Source of the DNA: Bacillota bacterium
GTDB lineage: Bacteria; Bacillota; Sulfobacillia; JAJZYS01; JAJYTV01
Direction: 5' to 3'
DNA length: 64,000 nucleotides
Assembly: GCA_021793645.1 (NCBI GenBank)
Contig: JAJYSJ010000013.1
Span: 19,506 to 83,505, forward strand
In this document: positions 42,555 to 51,473 of the stretch, piece after piece
Layout: each line of letters begins with the position of its first letter
Position numbering within the stretch: the first letter of the stretch is position 1
The notes under the pieces: model-generated
What the model saw: the letters and a program-made list of their open reading frames with translations, nothing else
Told to the model about the DNA's origin: nothing
Databases searched by the model: none
Program-made: the position numbers and the translations under genes

Positions 42555-43169
42555 GTGCAACTCGATGTCCAAGCGCTTCGACTGCAACTGATTGTGCCTG
42601 CGCGGCGTGACGTCTTCGCGGCGGTCGAGGCGGCGATTGCGGGCGGTGTCACTCTCGTGCAGCTGCGCGAGAAGGCGCTGCCTGACGGCGAGGTGTACGC
42701 CGTCGGCAAGGAGCTTTGCAGCCTCGTCCACTCGTGCGGAGCGCTCTTCTGCGTCAACGACCGGGTGGACTTGGCGCTGGCGCTCGACGCGGATGGAGCG
42801 CATGTCGGCCAGGGTGACCTGCCCGCGGAGGCAGCGCGCCGGATTCTTGGCCCGAACCGCTTCCTTGGGCTCTCATGCCACGACTCCGCGCAGACGCGCG
42901 CGGCGAGGGAGGTCGACTACCTCGGGTTCGGACCAATCTTCGCGACGCCGTCGAAAGACGACGCCGAAGCGCCCACCGGTGTTGGACAGCTGCGCGCGGC
43001 GGTCTCGGCCGCATCGCTTCCGGTTGTGGCGATCGGCGGCATCGGACCGGTGACGGCCCCAAATCTTGTGGATTCCGGAATCGCTGGCATCGCCGTGATC
43101 TCTGCGATCCTGGGAGCGGAGGATCCGCGGGCGGCCGCGACGGAGCTTCGCCGCGCAGTCGGATGGTAG
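42555..43169 (+). CDS. thiE: Thiamine-phosphate synthase-like protein
   Basis: 204 residues, TIM barrel. It shows VTLVQLREKALPDGEVYAVG, CVNDRVDLALALDADGAHVG, GDLPAEAARRILG, LGLSCHDSAQ, YLGFGPIFATPSKDDAEAP and VVAIGGI. ThiE joins HMP-PP and the thiazole phosphate. No other thiamine genes are in the window, so it might instead be the TenI branch; the complete QLREK and GPIF-T-K motifs favour ThiE. Starts at GTG 42555, 2 bp after the aminotransferase stop. Confidence 0.85.
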   Translation: MQLDVQALRLQLIVPARRDVFAAVEAAIAGGVTLVQLREKALPDGEVYAVGKELCSLVHSCGALFCVNDRVDLALALDADGAHVGQGDLPAEAARRILGPNRFLGLSCHDSAQTRAAREVDYLGFGPIFATPSKDDAEAPTGVGQLRAAVSAASLPVVAIGGIGPVTAPNLVDSGIAGIAVISAILGAEDPRAAATELRRAVGW

Positions 43170-43204
43170 AGTCCGGCCCTTCCCTGGTGCGGGAGGTGCA
43201 CACC

Positions 43205-43663
43205 GTGGAGATCCGCAGAGCGCAACCGCGAGAAGCCCCAAGTCTCACGGCGTTGGCCTTTCGGTCGAAGGCGGTATGGGGCTACAAAGATGCCTTCATG
43301 GAGCAGTGCCGTGAAGAGCTGACGCTGACAGCAGAGTACATCTCTTCGCGCGAGGTGTACGTGATCGGATCGGACCTGCGGGTCGTCGGGTTCTATGGGA
43401 TGTCAATCAGAGGTCCGATAGCAACCCTAGACTTCCTGTTTGTAGATCCGGGATTCCTGCGTGAGGGCATGGGAAGAGATCTCTGGAACCATGCAATCGC
43501 ACGCGCGAAGTTGTCTGGTGCCGCATCTGTGTCGATCGACGCAGAGCCGCATGCGGAACTGTTCTACCGGTTGATGGGCGCGCAGCGAATCGGCGTCACT
43601 GCGTCCGGATCCATCCCTGGCCGCGTCCTGCCGCAATTGCGTTTCACGATAATTGACAGTTAG
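43205..43663 (+). CDS. GNAT-family N-acetyltransferase
   Basis: 152 residues from GTG 43205, with GGGAGGTG upstream. Acetyl-CoA binding region FVDPGFLREGMGRDLWNHAI (R-x-x-G-x-G/A as REGMGR), and an N-terminal VEIRRAQPREAPSLTALAFR. Substrate unknown. Confidence 0.82.
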   Translation: MEIRRAQPREAPSLTALAFRSKAVWGYKDAFMEQCREELTLTAEYISSREVYVIGSDLRVVGFYGMSIRGPIATLDFLFVDPGFLREGMGRDLWNHAIARAKLSGAASVSIDAEPHAELFYRLMGAQRIGVTASGSIPGRVLPQLRFTIIDS

Positions 43664-43750
43664 GCACTTCCGGGCTGCTGCAGGCGGTGGGGGAAGTACC
43701 AGGGCGATTGGGGTGTCCAGGCCGAGACGAGCCCGGAGCCGGGCGGTGCA

Positions 43751-45202
43751 TTAGGACTCTGCGGCGATCTCGCGTACGACCTGCTCGTCCGTCATCTCCC
43801 GACCCTCATGCTGCTCATCCCAAACTTCCCCACCCTTGCCGGAGATGGTGATCGTGTCGCCCGCGCCGGCTAACGCCATGGCGCGGCGGATGGCCTCGTA
43901 GCGGTCTAGCACGACCTCCGTCGGCACTCCGCTTTCGCGTGCTCCTACCGCCACCTCTTCGGCTGTCTGCTTCGGTCCCTCGCTGCGCGGGTTGTCGACT
44001 GTGACGATCAGATGGTCTGCCAAGGCGGCCGCGATCGCACCCATCAGAGGGCGCTTGCCGCGGTCGCGCTCTCCGCGTCCGCCGAACACGGCGATGACCC
44101 GGCCCCGCGAGGCCCGTCGCGCGAGCCGCAAAAGTTGTACGAGTCCAGCGGGATTGTGCGCATAATCGATCACGATGCGATACGGTCGGCCAATGTCCTC
44201 GATCACCTGCAGGCGGCCCTTGACCCGCTGCAGATCGGAAAGGCCCCGTAGTGCGACCGCCGCAGGTACACCAAGGGACGTCACCGCGGCTGCGGCCGCC
44301 ATCGCATTCTCGACATTGTGCGGTCCCGGCAAGAGGAGTGAGAACGCATGCCGCTCCCCATCGATTCGCAGCGTGACGCGGCTGCCGGAAAGGCCCAGGT
44401 CCTCGCTGGAGACGAGTGAAACGTCTGCGTTTTTACCAAAGGTGCGGATCGGCACTTTCGTGACGCTGCGCAGGTATTCAAACGCTGGGCTGTCACTGTT
44501 CAGGACCGCTACGGCGGAGCGTCCCTGCCCGCCGAGCCCTTCGAACAGGAGGCCCTTCGCCTCAAGGTAGTGCTGCATGTCGCCGTGGTAGTCGGTGTGG
44601 TCGCGCGTCAGGTTGGTGAAGACGCCTGCGTCGAAGGAACAACCCGCTGTCCGCCCCTGGCGTAGGGCGTGCGAAGAGACCTCCATCACGGCGTGCGTTG
44701 CGCCGTAGTCCCGGAGTTCACGCAGTGCGGCCTGCAGTTCGGGCGCAGCGGGCGTTGTGAGGTCCAGGTGGCGGACCATCTCCCCGTCGAGCTGCACTCC
44801 GAGCGTCCCGATTGTGCCGACGCGATGGCCAGCGGCCTGCAGCGCGCTCGAGACGAGGGCGGCAGTGGTCGTCTTGCCGTTCGTCCCGGTGATGCCCAAC
44901 ATTTTAAGCGACTGAGACGGCTCGCCGTTCACCGCGGCGGCGAGGCGCCCCAGCGCCTCGGCGGCGCTTTCCACCGTGACGACTGGAGCCCCAAGTGACA
45001 GCGCGGCTTCGGCCACGACGGCCAGTGCGCCGCGCTGGACAGCTTCGTGGGCATACTGGGATCCATCGACCCGTTGCCCAGGGCGTGCCACGAAGACGAA
45101 GCCCGGGCGCACGTCGAACGAGCGATCGGTTACGCCGATAACCGGCTTGCCATGGTAGCTGCCTGCGCGTACTGCCTGCAGCAGATCATTAAACGTAGCC
45201 AA
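43751..45202 (-). CDS. murE: UDP-MurNAc-tripeptide synthetase (MurE), probably meso-DAP-adding
   Basis: 483 residues from TTG 45202 (AAGGGGTG upstream). Mur ligase signatures: ATP loop GITGTNGKTTTAALV, VMEVSSHALRQGR, FTNLTRDHTDYHGD, LPGPHNVENAMAAAAA, VIDYAHNPAGL and FGGRGERDRGKRPLM. The DNPRSEGP motif is the DNPR signature of enzymes that add meso-diaminopimelate. It stands alone, far from a dcw cluster as far as visible, so it may be a second MurE paralogue. Confidence 0.92.
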   Translation of the reverse strand: MATFNDLLQAVRAGSYHGKPVIGVTDRSFDVRPGFVFVARPGQRVDGSQYAHEAVQRGALAVVAEAALSLGAPVVTVESAAEALGRLAAAVNGEPSQSLKMLGITGTNGKTTTAALVSSALQAAGHRVGTIGTLGVQLDGEMVRHLDLTTPAAPELQAALRELRDYGATHAVMEVSSHALRQGRTAGCSFDAGVFTNLTRDHTDYHGDMQHYLEAKGLLFEGLGGQGRSAVAVLNSDSPAFEYLRSVTKVPIRTFGKNADVSLVSSEDLGLSGSRVTLRIDGERHAFSLLLPGPHNVENAMAAAAAVTSLGVPAAVALRGLSDLQRVKGRLQVIEDIGRPYRIVIDYAHNPAGLVQLLRLARRASRGRVIAVFGGRGERDRGKRPLMGAIAAALADHLIVTVDNPRSEGPKQTAEEVAVGARESGVPTEVVLDRYEAIRRAMALAGAGDTITISGKGGEVWDEQHEGREMTDEQVVREIAAES

Positions 45203-45264
45203 AGGACACCCCTTGTCCCTAATATGCTCACTTTACCAGAGTAGCACTCCTTTCATTAGTAAGG

Positions 45265-45298
45265 CGTGAGGGGGGGCGGGTACACGCCCAACCTCACG
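45265..45298 (-). terminator. Hairpin behind groES
   Basis: CGTGAGG / CCTCACG arms with inner GGGCG/CGCCC pairing, between groES and murE on the minus strand. Short T content only. Confidence 0.45.
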
Positions 45299-45320
45299 CA
45301 CGCTTTAGCAGGCGATCTTG

Positions 45321-45593
45321 TCAGCGGACGATTTTGCCGAGGACATCGCTGCGCTGCAGGATCACATGGGCGACGCCATCCAGCTTGATCTCCGATCCGC
45401 CGTACTTCGTGAACAGGACTTCGTCTCCGGCGGAGAGGACCTTCTGTAGTTCCTCGTCGGTGCCTACCGCGACCACGATGCCCTGCTGCGGCTTCTCCTT
45501 CGCGGTGTCGGGCAAGATGATGCCCGAAGCTGTCTTCTCCTCGGCTTCCACCGGGCGAACCAGCACCCGGTCGTCGAGCGGCGCGATGGTCAT
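45321..45593 (-). CDS. groES: GroES-type co-chaperonin, without an adjacent groEL
   Basis: 90 residues: IAPLDDRVLVRPVEAEEKTA, GIILPDTAKEKPQQGIVVAV, mobile loop, VLFTKYGGSEIKLDGV. GroES normally precedes groEL. Here it is the second gene of an operon behind a glutaredoxin-like gene (21 bp apart) and is followed by a hairpin. This may be a second copy. Start ATG 45593 with GGGAGG. Confidence 0.9.
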   Translation of the reverse strand: MTIAPLDDRVLVRPVEAEEKTASGIILPDTAKEKPQQGIVVAVGTDEELQKVLSAGDEVLFTKYGGSEIKLDGVAHVILQRSDVLGKIVR

Positions 45594-45614
45594 GTGTCGA
45601 TGCCTCCCCTGGTA

Positions 45615-45851
45615 TCAGCTGCGCAATCCAAGTGCCTTGATGAGCCGCGTCTGATCGAACCCGACGATCACTCTTCCGTTTACGTCAATCACCGGTACAC
45701 CGGTCTGGCCCGACTTGCGCTGCAGTTCGGCCGCAGCCTGGCTGCTGCGCGCGACGTCGACCTCACGGAAGGGAATATGGCGCTCCGTCAAGAAGCGCTT
45801 GGCCGAACGGCAATGCGGGCACGTCGGCGTGGTGTAAACGAGCACAGCCAT
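45615..45851 (-). CDS. Glutaredoxin/NrdH-like redoxin
   Basis: 78 residues, with redox motif CPHC in VYTTPTCPHCRSAKRFL and the cis-Pro region TGVPVIDVNGRVIVGFDQ. Start ATG 45851 behind GGAGGTGAG. It is first in an operon with groES and has a CsoR/CstR-like palindrome upstream, suggesting control by reactive sulfur or metal (inference). Confidence 0.88.
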   Translation of the reverse strand: MAVLVYTTPTCPHCRSAKRFLTERHIPFREVDVARSSQAAAELQRKSGQTGVPVIDVNGRVIVGFDQTRLIKALGLRS

Positions 45852-45912
45852 TCTCGCTCACCTCCCGCGATGCGCTTCGCCGACTCGATGGCGAGCGTTC
45901 ATGCGACGATTA

Positions 45913-45932
45913 GTATACCTGATGGGGTATAC
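45913..45932. promoter_or_regulatory. CsoR/CstR-like operator between grx-groES and mscS
   Basis: Perfect dyad GTATACC-TGATGG-GGTATAC. The inner 16 bp, ATACCTGATGGGGTAT, has the same ATACC-N6-GGTAT frame as the site before the persulfide operon at 20832, and the right half equals the CstR half-site GGGGTAT. Confidence 0.65.
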
Positions 45933-45977
45933 GAGGAAAAGTCCTGCCGCAACAGCCCGAAAGGAGATGCCCTTCGC

Positions 45978-46766
45978 ATGCGGAGCAGGGTCTGGCAACG
46001 CGTTCTTGCACTGATCGGCTTCGGGCTGGTGGTCATCGTCCTGCCGCGCGTCTTGGGCGCAAGCTGGCCGGGAAGCGATGCGGCGGTGCTCTGGCGCGGC
46101 GGACTGACGGTAGTCTGGGTTGCACTGAGCTGGGGGCTGATCCGCAGCGCTCGCATGGCGGGACTGCGCCAACTGCGGGAAGTGCCCATAGAGCGCCAGG
46201 GGATCCTCAACATAGGCGTCCAGGTATTGAGCGGACTGCTCGTCATCGTCGCGCTGAGCGTCGCTGCTGACATCTGGCACGTGAACCTTACCGGCATCGC
46301 GGTTGGCGGCGCGCTCACAGGCGTGGTCGTGGGCTTGGCTGCACAATCTACACTCGGCAATGTATTCGCCGGCGTGCAGCTGCTGTCGCTGCGCCCCATG
46401 CGGGTGGGCGAGTGGGTGACATTGCGGTCGTGGATGACGGGCGTCGACGTGGCTGGCAGGGTGGAGGAGATCAATTTCTTCTATACAGTACTCCGCGAGG
46501 GAGGCGTGCGGCGGGTCGTACCGAACGGCGCAGTGACGGTCGCTACGCTCACAGTGGACGAGTCGCAGGCAGCTGGGGTGCAGCAGATCGTGCTGCCGTA
46601 TCGGTTGTCGCCGGCGGATGCGAAGGCCATGCTGGCACCATATCGCAAGGCCGATGTCACGGAGTTGCGGGTAGACTGCTATGTGCTGCGGGTGGAGTGG
46701 ATGCCGGGCGAGTCGGGTCACACGGACCGCTGCGGGCGCGTTGCCGAGCGTCTGGCAGAAAGTTGA
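45978..46766 (+). CDS. MscS-family mechanosensitive channel
   Basis: 262 residues from ATG 45978 (AAGGAG upstream). Two to three N-terminal membrane segments precede the pore helix GIAVGGALTGVVVGLAAQST (Gly/Ala pattern) and the LGNVFAGVQLLSLRPMRVGE segment typical of MscS beta domains. The C-terminal domain is short. Divergent from the redoxin-groES operon across the palindromic operator. Confidence 0.88.
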   Translation: MRSRVWQRVLALIGFGLVVIVLPRVLGASWPGSDAAVLWRGGLTVVWVALSWGLIRSARMAGLRQLREVPIERQGILNIGVQVLSGLLVIVALSVAADIWHVNLTGIAVGGALTGVVVGLAAQSTLGNVFAGVQLLSLRPMRVGEWVTLRSWMTGVDVAGRVEEINFFYTVLREGGVRRVVPNGAVTVATLTVDESQAAGVQQIVLPYRLSPADAKAMLAPYRKADVTELRVDCYVLRVEWMPGESGHTDRCGRVAERLAES

Positions 46767-46850
46767 TGGTACGGCGCACTTGCCAAGCATACTTCGGGTG
46801 GTAGTCTTTTGTTGCAGGACCAAATCGACCACATGGAAAGGGGCTCGGCG

Positions 46851-47054
46851 ATGCTGCTCAAGTGGATTCTCAAACTGATCGGTTTCGGCTTCCTCCTCGG
46901 TGCGAGCACGCGCTGCGGCCACGGACCCGGCGAAGGCGACGACGGAGATCGCGTACGGCGCGCGCGCCAGCGGGCGGCGCGGCGCCTGCACCGCTTCGCA
47001 GACGCGATCGCGAAGATGGACGAGGAAGACCCCAACGCAGCGTCGAGTGAATAA
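46851..47054 (+). CDS. Small membrane protein upstream of the UbiB-like gene
   Basis: 67 residues from ATG 46851, behind AAAGGGG. An N-terminal hydrophobic helix (LLKWILKLIGFGFLLGA) is followed by a charged tail rich in Arg/Asp. No family recognised. It lies 14 bp before the kinase-like gene, so probably the same operon. Confidence 0.55.
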   Translation: MLLKWILKLIGFGFLLGASTRCGHGPGEGDDGDRVRRARQRAARRLHRFADAIAKMDEEDPNAASSE

Positions 47055-47068
47055 GCGGGAGGGACTCC

Positions 47069-48685
47069 TTGGATAGTCGGCTCGGCCGCACTGCGGTAGT
47101 ACTACGCCTTGCGCTCGGTGCGGCGCTGCGGGCCATCTGGCTCGCGCGCGTCTCCGGGCGCTTTCGTGATGCGGATGAACAGCGTAAGGCGGAACGTGCC
47201 CTTTGGGCGGCGGAGGGCCGTCGGCTGCGCATTGCCGCAGCTCGCCAGGGAGGCATGCTGATCAAGCTTGGTCAGTTCCTCTCCACGCGGGCCGATGTGC
47301 TGCCCGAAGAGTTCACGCAGGAACTTGGCGAACTGCAGGACGTCGTGCCCCCCGTTTCCTGGGGGCAGGTAGAGGCAGTGCTGCGCGAGGCCTACGGGAG
47401 TCGGTACGTTCCCGACGTCTTCAAGGCGGTCAGCGAGACGCCGACCGCTTCGGCGTCGCTCGCCCAAGTGCACCGCGGTCAGCTGATCGACGGCAGGCAG
47501 GTCGCCATCAAGGTGCTGCGCCCGGGAATCGGGCGCTCCGTGCGGATCGACCTCGACGCGGTGCGCATCGCTGTCGCTTGGGCTGTGCGTTGGACGAGTT
47601 GGGGACGGCGCTTCGACCTGATGGCGATCTGGCAGGAACTGCGCGATGTCACAGAGCAGGAACTCGATGTCTGGGGGGAGGCGGCGCGCGCCGAGCGCTT
47701 CGCCCAGAACTTCAAGGACGATCCGCTTGTCGGCGCCCCGCGCATCTATCAGGACCTGACGCGTCCAGGCGTCCTGGTCATGCAGTTCGTGGAGGGACTG
47801 AAGCCCGACCAGATCACCGAACTCGACAAGGCGGGCATTGACCGCAAGAAGCTGGCAGCGCTGCTCATCTCAAGCTACATGAAGCAGTGGCTGGTCGACG
47901 GGTTCTTCCACGCCGACCCCCATCCGGGCAACCTCTTCGTGCAGTCCGATGGTGGGCTGATTTACGTCGACTTCGGCATGATGGGCGAGATGCGCCCACA
48001 GGACCAGGAGGCCCTGCGCAAACTGGTCCGGGGCATCATCGCGAAGAACCTCGATGACGCAGTCGATGGCCTCGTTGACCTCGGATTCGTGCGGCCGACC
48101 GCTGACCTTGCGAAGCTGCGCCGGGCCTTCGGATTCCTGCTCGACCGGATGCTCGGCACGACCTTCTACCGCGCCAGCGGGCCAGAGGTCGAGGCCTTCG
48201 TGCGGGAGATACGCGACTTCCTCTATGAGCAGCCCTTCCAGATCCCTGCCCGCTACACGTTCCTGGGACGAGCCCTCGGCATTCTCTCCGGGATTGTCGC
48301 GGGCCTGGCCCCTGGGGACAACTTCGTCCGACTGCTGATCGATGGCGCGCGCAAGTACGCTGCGGGGACACTGCCTGGAGCTGGAGCGCGCGACGTGGTA
48401 CAGGGCGTTCTGCGTCGAGCCTTGGAGCCGCTGCAGCAGGCCCTGCGCCTTCTGCAGCGGCTGGACCGCCAGGAGTTCCGGGTACCGATCGACTTCGAGC
48501 CGCTGCGCAAGGAACTCGCACGCGGCCGCAACGCCCTGCGCTCCCTCACGTACGTGACAATCGGCGGCTTTGCTGCCCTCTCTGCGGCGCTCGTCGGCGG
48601 CAGTCTCCCGTTCTGGCGAGATGTGCTCGTTGCGGTCGCAGTCGTTTGCGGCATCATTGCAATCTCCGTCCAGCGCAGGGCATAG
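47069..48685 (+). CDS. ABC1/UbiB (AarF) family atypical kinase
   Basis: 538 residues from TTG 47069 (GGGAGGGAC). The UbiB-family signatures are intact: KxGQ loop (LIKLGQFLSTRADVLP), Ala-rich nucleotide loop (TASASLAQVHRG), VAIKVLRPG (ATP lysine), GFFHADPHPGNLFV (catalytic loop) and YVDFGMMGEM (metal site). Two C-terminal membrane helices follow. UbiB proteins act in quinone lipid synthesis or movement, and ATPase rather than kinase activity is documented for the family. Confidence 0.92.
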   Translation: MDSRLGRTAVVLRLALGAALRAIWLARVSGRFRDADEQRKAERALWAAEGRRLRIAAARQGGMLIKLGQFLSTRADVLPEEFTQELGELQDVVPPVSWGQVEAVLREAYGSRYVPDVFKAVSETPTASASLAQVHRGQLIDGRQVAIKVLRPGIGRSVRIDLDAVRIAVAWAVRWTSWGRRFDLMAIWQELRDVTEQELDVWGEAARAERFAQNFKDDPLVGAPRIYQDLTRPGVLVMQFVEGLKPDQITELDKAGIDRKKLAALLISSYMKQWLVDGFFHADPHPGNLFVQSDGGLIYVDFGMMGEMRPQDQEALRKLVRGIIAKNLDDAVDGLVDLGFVRPTADLAKLRRAFGFLLDRMLGTTFYRASGPEVEAFVREIRDFLYEQPFQIPARYTFLGRALGILSGIVAGLAPGDNFVRLLIDGARKYAAGTLPGAGARDVVQGVLRRALEPLQQALRLLQRLDRQEFRVPIDFEPLRKELARGRNALRSLTYVTIGGFAALSAALVGGSLPFWRDVLVAVAVVCGIIAISVQRRA

Positions 48686-48723
48686 CCTCTCAGTCGGTCC
48701 CCGCCCATTCGGGAGGTGCTGCG

Positions 48724-49677
48724 GTGTCCCCATCCTGGCGGCGCCTCCGTTGGCGCAATGTGATCATCGGCATCGCGATCATGTTCCTGGGCCTTTCGGG
48801 GTATGGCATCTACGTCGGCTGGCGGCTTACCCACCTGCCGCGCATGAAGCTGCCGACGACGCCCGCGTTCTGGGGCATGCAGTACAGCAAAGTGCGGTTT
48901 TTCAGTGCCGTGGACCATCTGCGGCTGCACGGCTGGTTCATTCCAGCGGCGCACAAGACATCCCTCACCGTGATCTTCTCGCACGGCTACGGCGAGAATC
49001 GCGCCGACATCGGCGTGCCGGGACTCCTGATGATGCGTGCAGTCCACCGATGGGGTGCGAACATCCTCACGTTCGACTACCGGGCGGAAGGGCGGAGTCC
49101 TGGTCATCTGGTCTCCGTGGGCCAGTTCGAGGTTCGAGACCTCCTCGGAGCAGTGAAGGCGGCCCGAACCACGTTTGCCCCGGGCACCAAGGTGGCGGTC
49201 GTCGGGTACTCGATGGGCGCGACAATCGCACTGATGGCGGGCGAGGCCGACCCGCGCGTCGCTGCCATCGTGGCGGACTCGCCGTTCGCGGCGCTCGTTC
49301 CGTACCTGCAGCGCAGCCTGCCGGTCTGGACGAACCTGCCTGCATTCCCGTTCGACTGGATCATCCTCACCCTCGTGCCGCCGCTCACCGGTACAAACCC
49401 GGCCTTGGTGGATCCATTGGCGCATTTGGCTGCGCTGGGCAAGCGGCCCGTCCTGCTGATCGCCGGGAAGGCAGACAAGACAGTGCCCGACGCGAACTCG
49501 AAGCTTCTCTATGCGCGGCTCAGCCGCACCGACCCGAATGCGGTGCTCTGGCTCGTCCCAGGAGCGCATCATGTCGAGTCGTTCCAACTGCGGCCGCTGC
49601 AATACCTTGCGCGCCTCTACGCAGTGCTGCACAGCGTAGACCCGCAGCTCAAGGCGCCCGTGGACTTTGGACTGTAG
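48724..49677 (+). CDS. Membrane-anchored alpha/beta hydrolase
   Basis: 317 residues from GTG 48724 (GGGAGGTG). One N-terminal membrane helix (VIIGIAIMFLGLSGYGIYVG), then the hydrolase fold: oxyanion region IFSHGYGENRAD, nucleophile VVGYSMGATIALM (Ser), acid in LIAGKADKTVPDANS and His in LVPGAHHVESF. The resemblance is to the YqkD/BEM46-like group. Substrate unknown. It starts 38 bp after the UbiB-like gene. Confidence 0.88.
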   Translation: MSPSWRRLRWRNVIIGIAIMFLGLSGYGIYVGWRLTHLPRMKLPTTPAFWGMQYSKVRFFSAVDHLRLHGWFIPAAHKTSLTVIFSHGYGENRADIGVPGLLMMRAVHRWGANILTFDYRAEGRSPGHLVSVGQFEVRDLLGAVKAARTTFAPGTKVAVVGYSMGATIALMAGEADPRVAAIVADSPFAALVPYLQRSLPVWTNLPAFPFDWIILTLVPPLTGTNPALVDPLAHLAALGKRPVLLIAGKADKTVPDANSKLLYARLSRTDPNAVLWLVPGAHHVESFQLRPLQYLARLYAVLHSVDPQLKAPVDFGL

Positions 49678-49686
49678 CGAGCGCGG

Positions 49687-49901
49687 CTAGGCGTACAGCC
49701 ACTGCGGTGTCCCGGCCGCGACCACGTCCACCACGACGCGTCCTGCGCGGGTCGTATAGCCTGTCTTCATGCCGATCGCACCGCGATAGGTCCAGAGCAG
49801 GCGGCTGAGGTTTTGTACAGCCTGTCCGTCCGTGAGACGGGGCAGTGCGCATGCGTACGATCGCCGCGACGCGCGGGTCTTGCAGCGCCGCCTGCACTAG
49901 C
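49687..49901 (-). pseudogene. Remnant of a D-Ala-D-Ala carboxypeptidase
   Basis: The minus strand encodes QAALQDPRVAAIVRMRTA and, after a frame change, QNLSRLLWTYRGAIGMKTGY followed by TTRAGRVVVDVVAAG. The KTG motif within GAIGMKTGYT is typical of DacF/PBP5-type enzymes. The SxxK and SxN parts and the C-terminal domain are missing. It ends at the TAG at 49687. Confidence 0.7.
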
Positions 49902-50087
49902 CGGATCGCTCCGGCAGCGCTGTCAGCAGTTTAACGTGCGATGCGGTCGGACGGGGGAGTCCCAAGGTCCTCCCCGGTGGGCAGCGTGCTCCAGGCCAGG
50001 GCCTACAGAGGCGCAGAGCAGTTTTTTTAGGGCGAGGTGCACGATCTGGAGAGTGGGTGCGAGTAACAAAGCGCCGCCGCCACCAGC

Positions 50088-50130
50088 GCGCTCAGCGCGG
50101 GCAAGGCGGCGGCGCTCAGCGCGGGCAAGG
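50088..50130. repeat. Short 24-bp tandem repeat
   Basis: GCGCTCAGCGCGGGCAAGG at 50088 and again at 50112 (period 24), just behind the stop of the LCP gene. Confidence 0.85.
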
Positions 50131-50137
50131 TGGTCTC

Positions 50138-51382
50138 TTAGGGAGCGTACACCGTCACCTGAGCGACGCTGCCAGGCTTGACGAGCTCGTTGCTCTGGCC
50201 AAGCGCGCGTCCGACGACGAAGCCGGCTGTCGGGCTGCCGTTCGGGAACACCACCGTAGTCTGGGTCGTGCCGGCCGAGGAGCCGCCGTACGTGACGGTG
50301 AAGCCTGCCTTTTGCAGCTCAGCCATCACGTACTGGCTGCCGTAGAGGGTCACCGGCACGTCCGTCGGCGACGGGAACGGCGGCAGGCCGGTCCAGGCTC
50401 CCTTGGAGCCGTAGGGCTTCAGCGCCCTCGTGACGTTCGCTGTGTCCAGCACGTCATAGTAGGCACCTTCGATGGCGTTTTCCACGTTGATCCCTTGGAG
50501 CGGCATCGCACCGAGCTGCATGGAGTCTGCGATGCTGCCGAGCGTCACCTTCTGGAGGTGGGCATGCGCGAGGCTCATGCCGAGCGCGAGCAGTTGGCTG
50601 TGCGTCAGATTCGTCGCCACGTCCTTGCTCCATGCTGCGATCAGGGAAGGCAAGTGGAGCGCTGCCTGCACGGGATCTTTCAGCAATTTGTCCTTGAGCG
50701 CGAGCAGCACCTGCTGCTCGGCGCCCATGCGCTGGAAGTCGTTCGTTCGGAAGCTGTTGCCGGCAGCGTTCTGGCGGATGCGGATGTACGCCAGTGCCCA
50801 GGTGCCAGAAAGACAGTGCCAGCCTTTCTGGAAGTCCGCCTTGCTGTGCAAGGGGTCGTAGAGCTTGGCGGGAATGTAGACGTTGATGCAGCCGACCGCG
50901 TTGATCGCGTCGACGAAGCCCTGGAAGTCGGTGACGATGTAGGCATGAATCGGCATCCCCGTGAAGTGGCTGACGACCTGCATCGCGAGCTGGGGCCCGC
51001 GCTGCGGGCTCTCCTGCAGGCCGAGGAAGAAGCTTTCCTTGATCTTGGGGATCGGGTCGCGCCATTGGGGCAGCGCGATCAGCAGGTCGCGCGGCACGGA
51101 GATTAAGGTGACCTTGTGCGTGGTCGGGTCGATGTGCACGACCATCAGGATGTCCGCCTGGCCGCCCGACGTGCCGAGGGAGAGCGGACCCGCAGCGGCG
51201 CGGGCATTGTTGCCGATCAGCAGGATGTTGTAGGGCACGTGCTGGGAGAAGTGCGTGGCCGATGGTCCGGGAGCGGAGGACTGCCCAAGCCAGCTGCGGG
51301 CAAAGGCAAAGCCGCCCACCAGCACAAGCACGATGACGAGGAGCCAGACGAACTTGGCACGCACGCGGAACTTTCTTTTCAA
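50138..51382 (-). CDS. LytR-CpsA-Psr (LCP) family cell-wall glycopolymer ligase
   Basis: 414 residues from TTG 51382 (GAGGAGGCCA upstream). One N-terminal membrane anchor (FVWLLVIVLVLVGGFAFARS), then the LCP domain: YNILLIGNNAR, ADILMVVHIDPTTHKVTLIS, VPRDLL, AINAVGCINVYIPAKLYDP, LSGTWALAYIRIR and FQRMGAEQQVLLAL. The Arg/Asp residues of the pyrophosphate site are present. The C-terminal 70 residues look like a PASTA/LytR_C-type beta domain. It transfers teichoic-acid-like polymers to peptidoglycan. Confidence 0.9.
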   Translation of the reverse strand: MKRKFRVRAKFVWLLVIVLVLVGGFAFARSWLGQSSAPGPSATHFSQHVPYNILLIGNNARAAAGPLSLGTSGGQADILMVVHIDPTTHKVTLISVPRDLLIALPQWRDPIPKIKESFFLGLQESPQRGPQLAMQVVSHFTGMPIHAYIVTDFQGFVDAINAVGCINVYIPAKLYDPLHSKADFQKGWHCLSGTWALAYIRIRQNAAGNSFRTNDFQRMGAEQQVLLALKDKLLKDPVQAALHLPSLIAAWSKDVATNLTHSQLLALGMSLAHAHLQKVTLGSIADSMQLGAMPLQGINVENAIEGAYYDVLDTANVTRALKPYGSKGAWTGLPPFPSPTDVPVTLYGSQYVMAELQKAGFTVTYGGSSAGTTQTTVVFPNGSPTAGFVVGRALGQSNELVKPGSVAQVTVYAP

Positions 51383-51473
51383 CCGGGTGGCCTCCTCGCC
51401 GCCAGGCTCGACTGCCTATTGGCAAACGCGTAGAATCGACTTTGGGTTGTCTGTGGGGAGCGAACATTCTGCC

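Noticed and set aside
50057..51106. 349-codon plus-strand frame opposite the LCP gene
   Set aside because: Antisense of a clear LCP protein; composition typical of a shadow frame.
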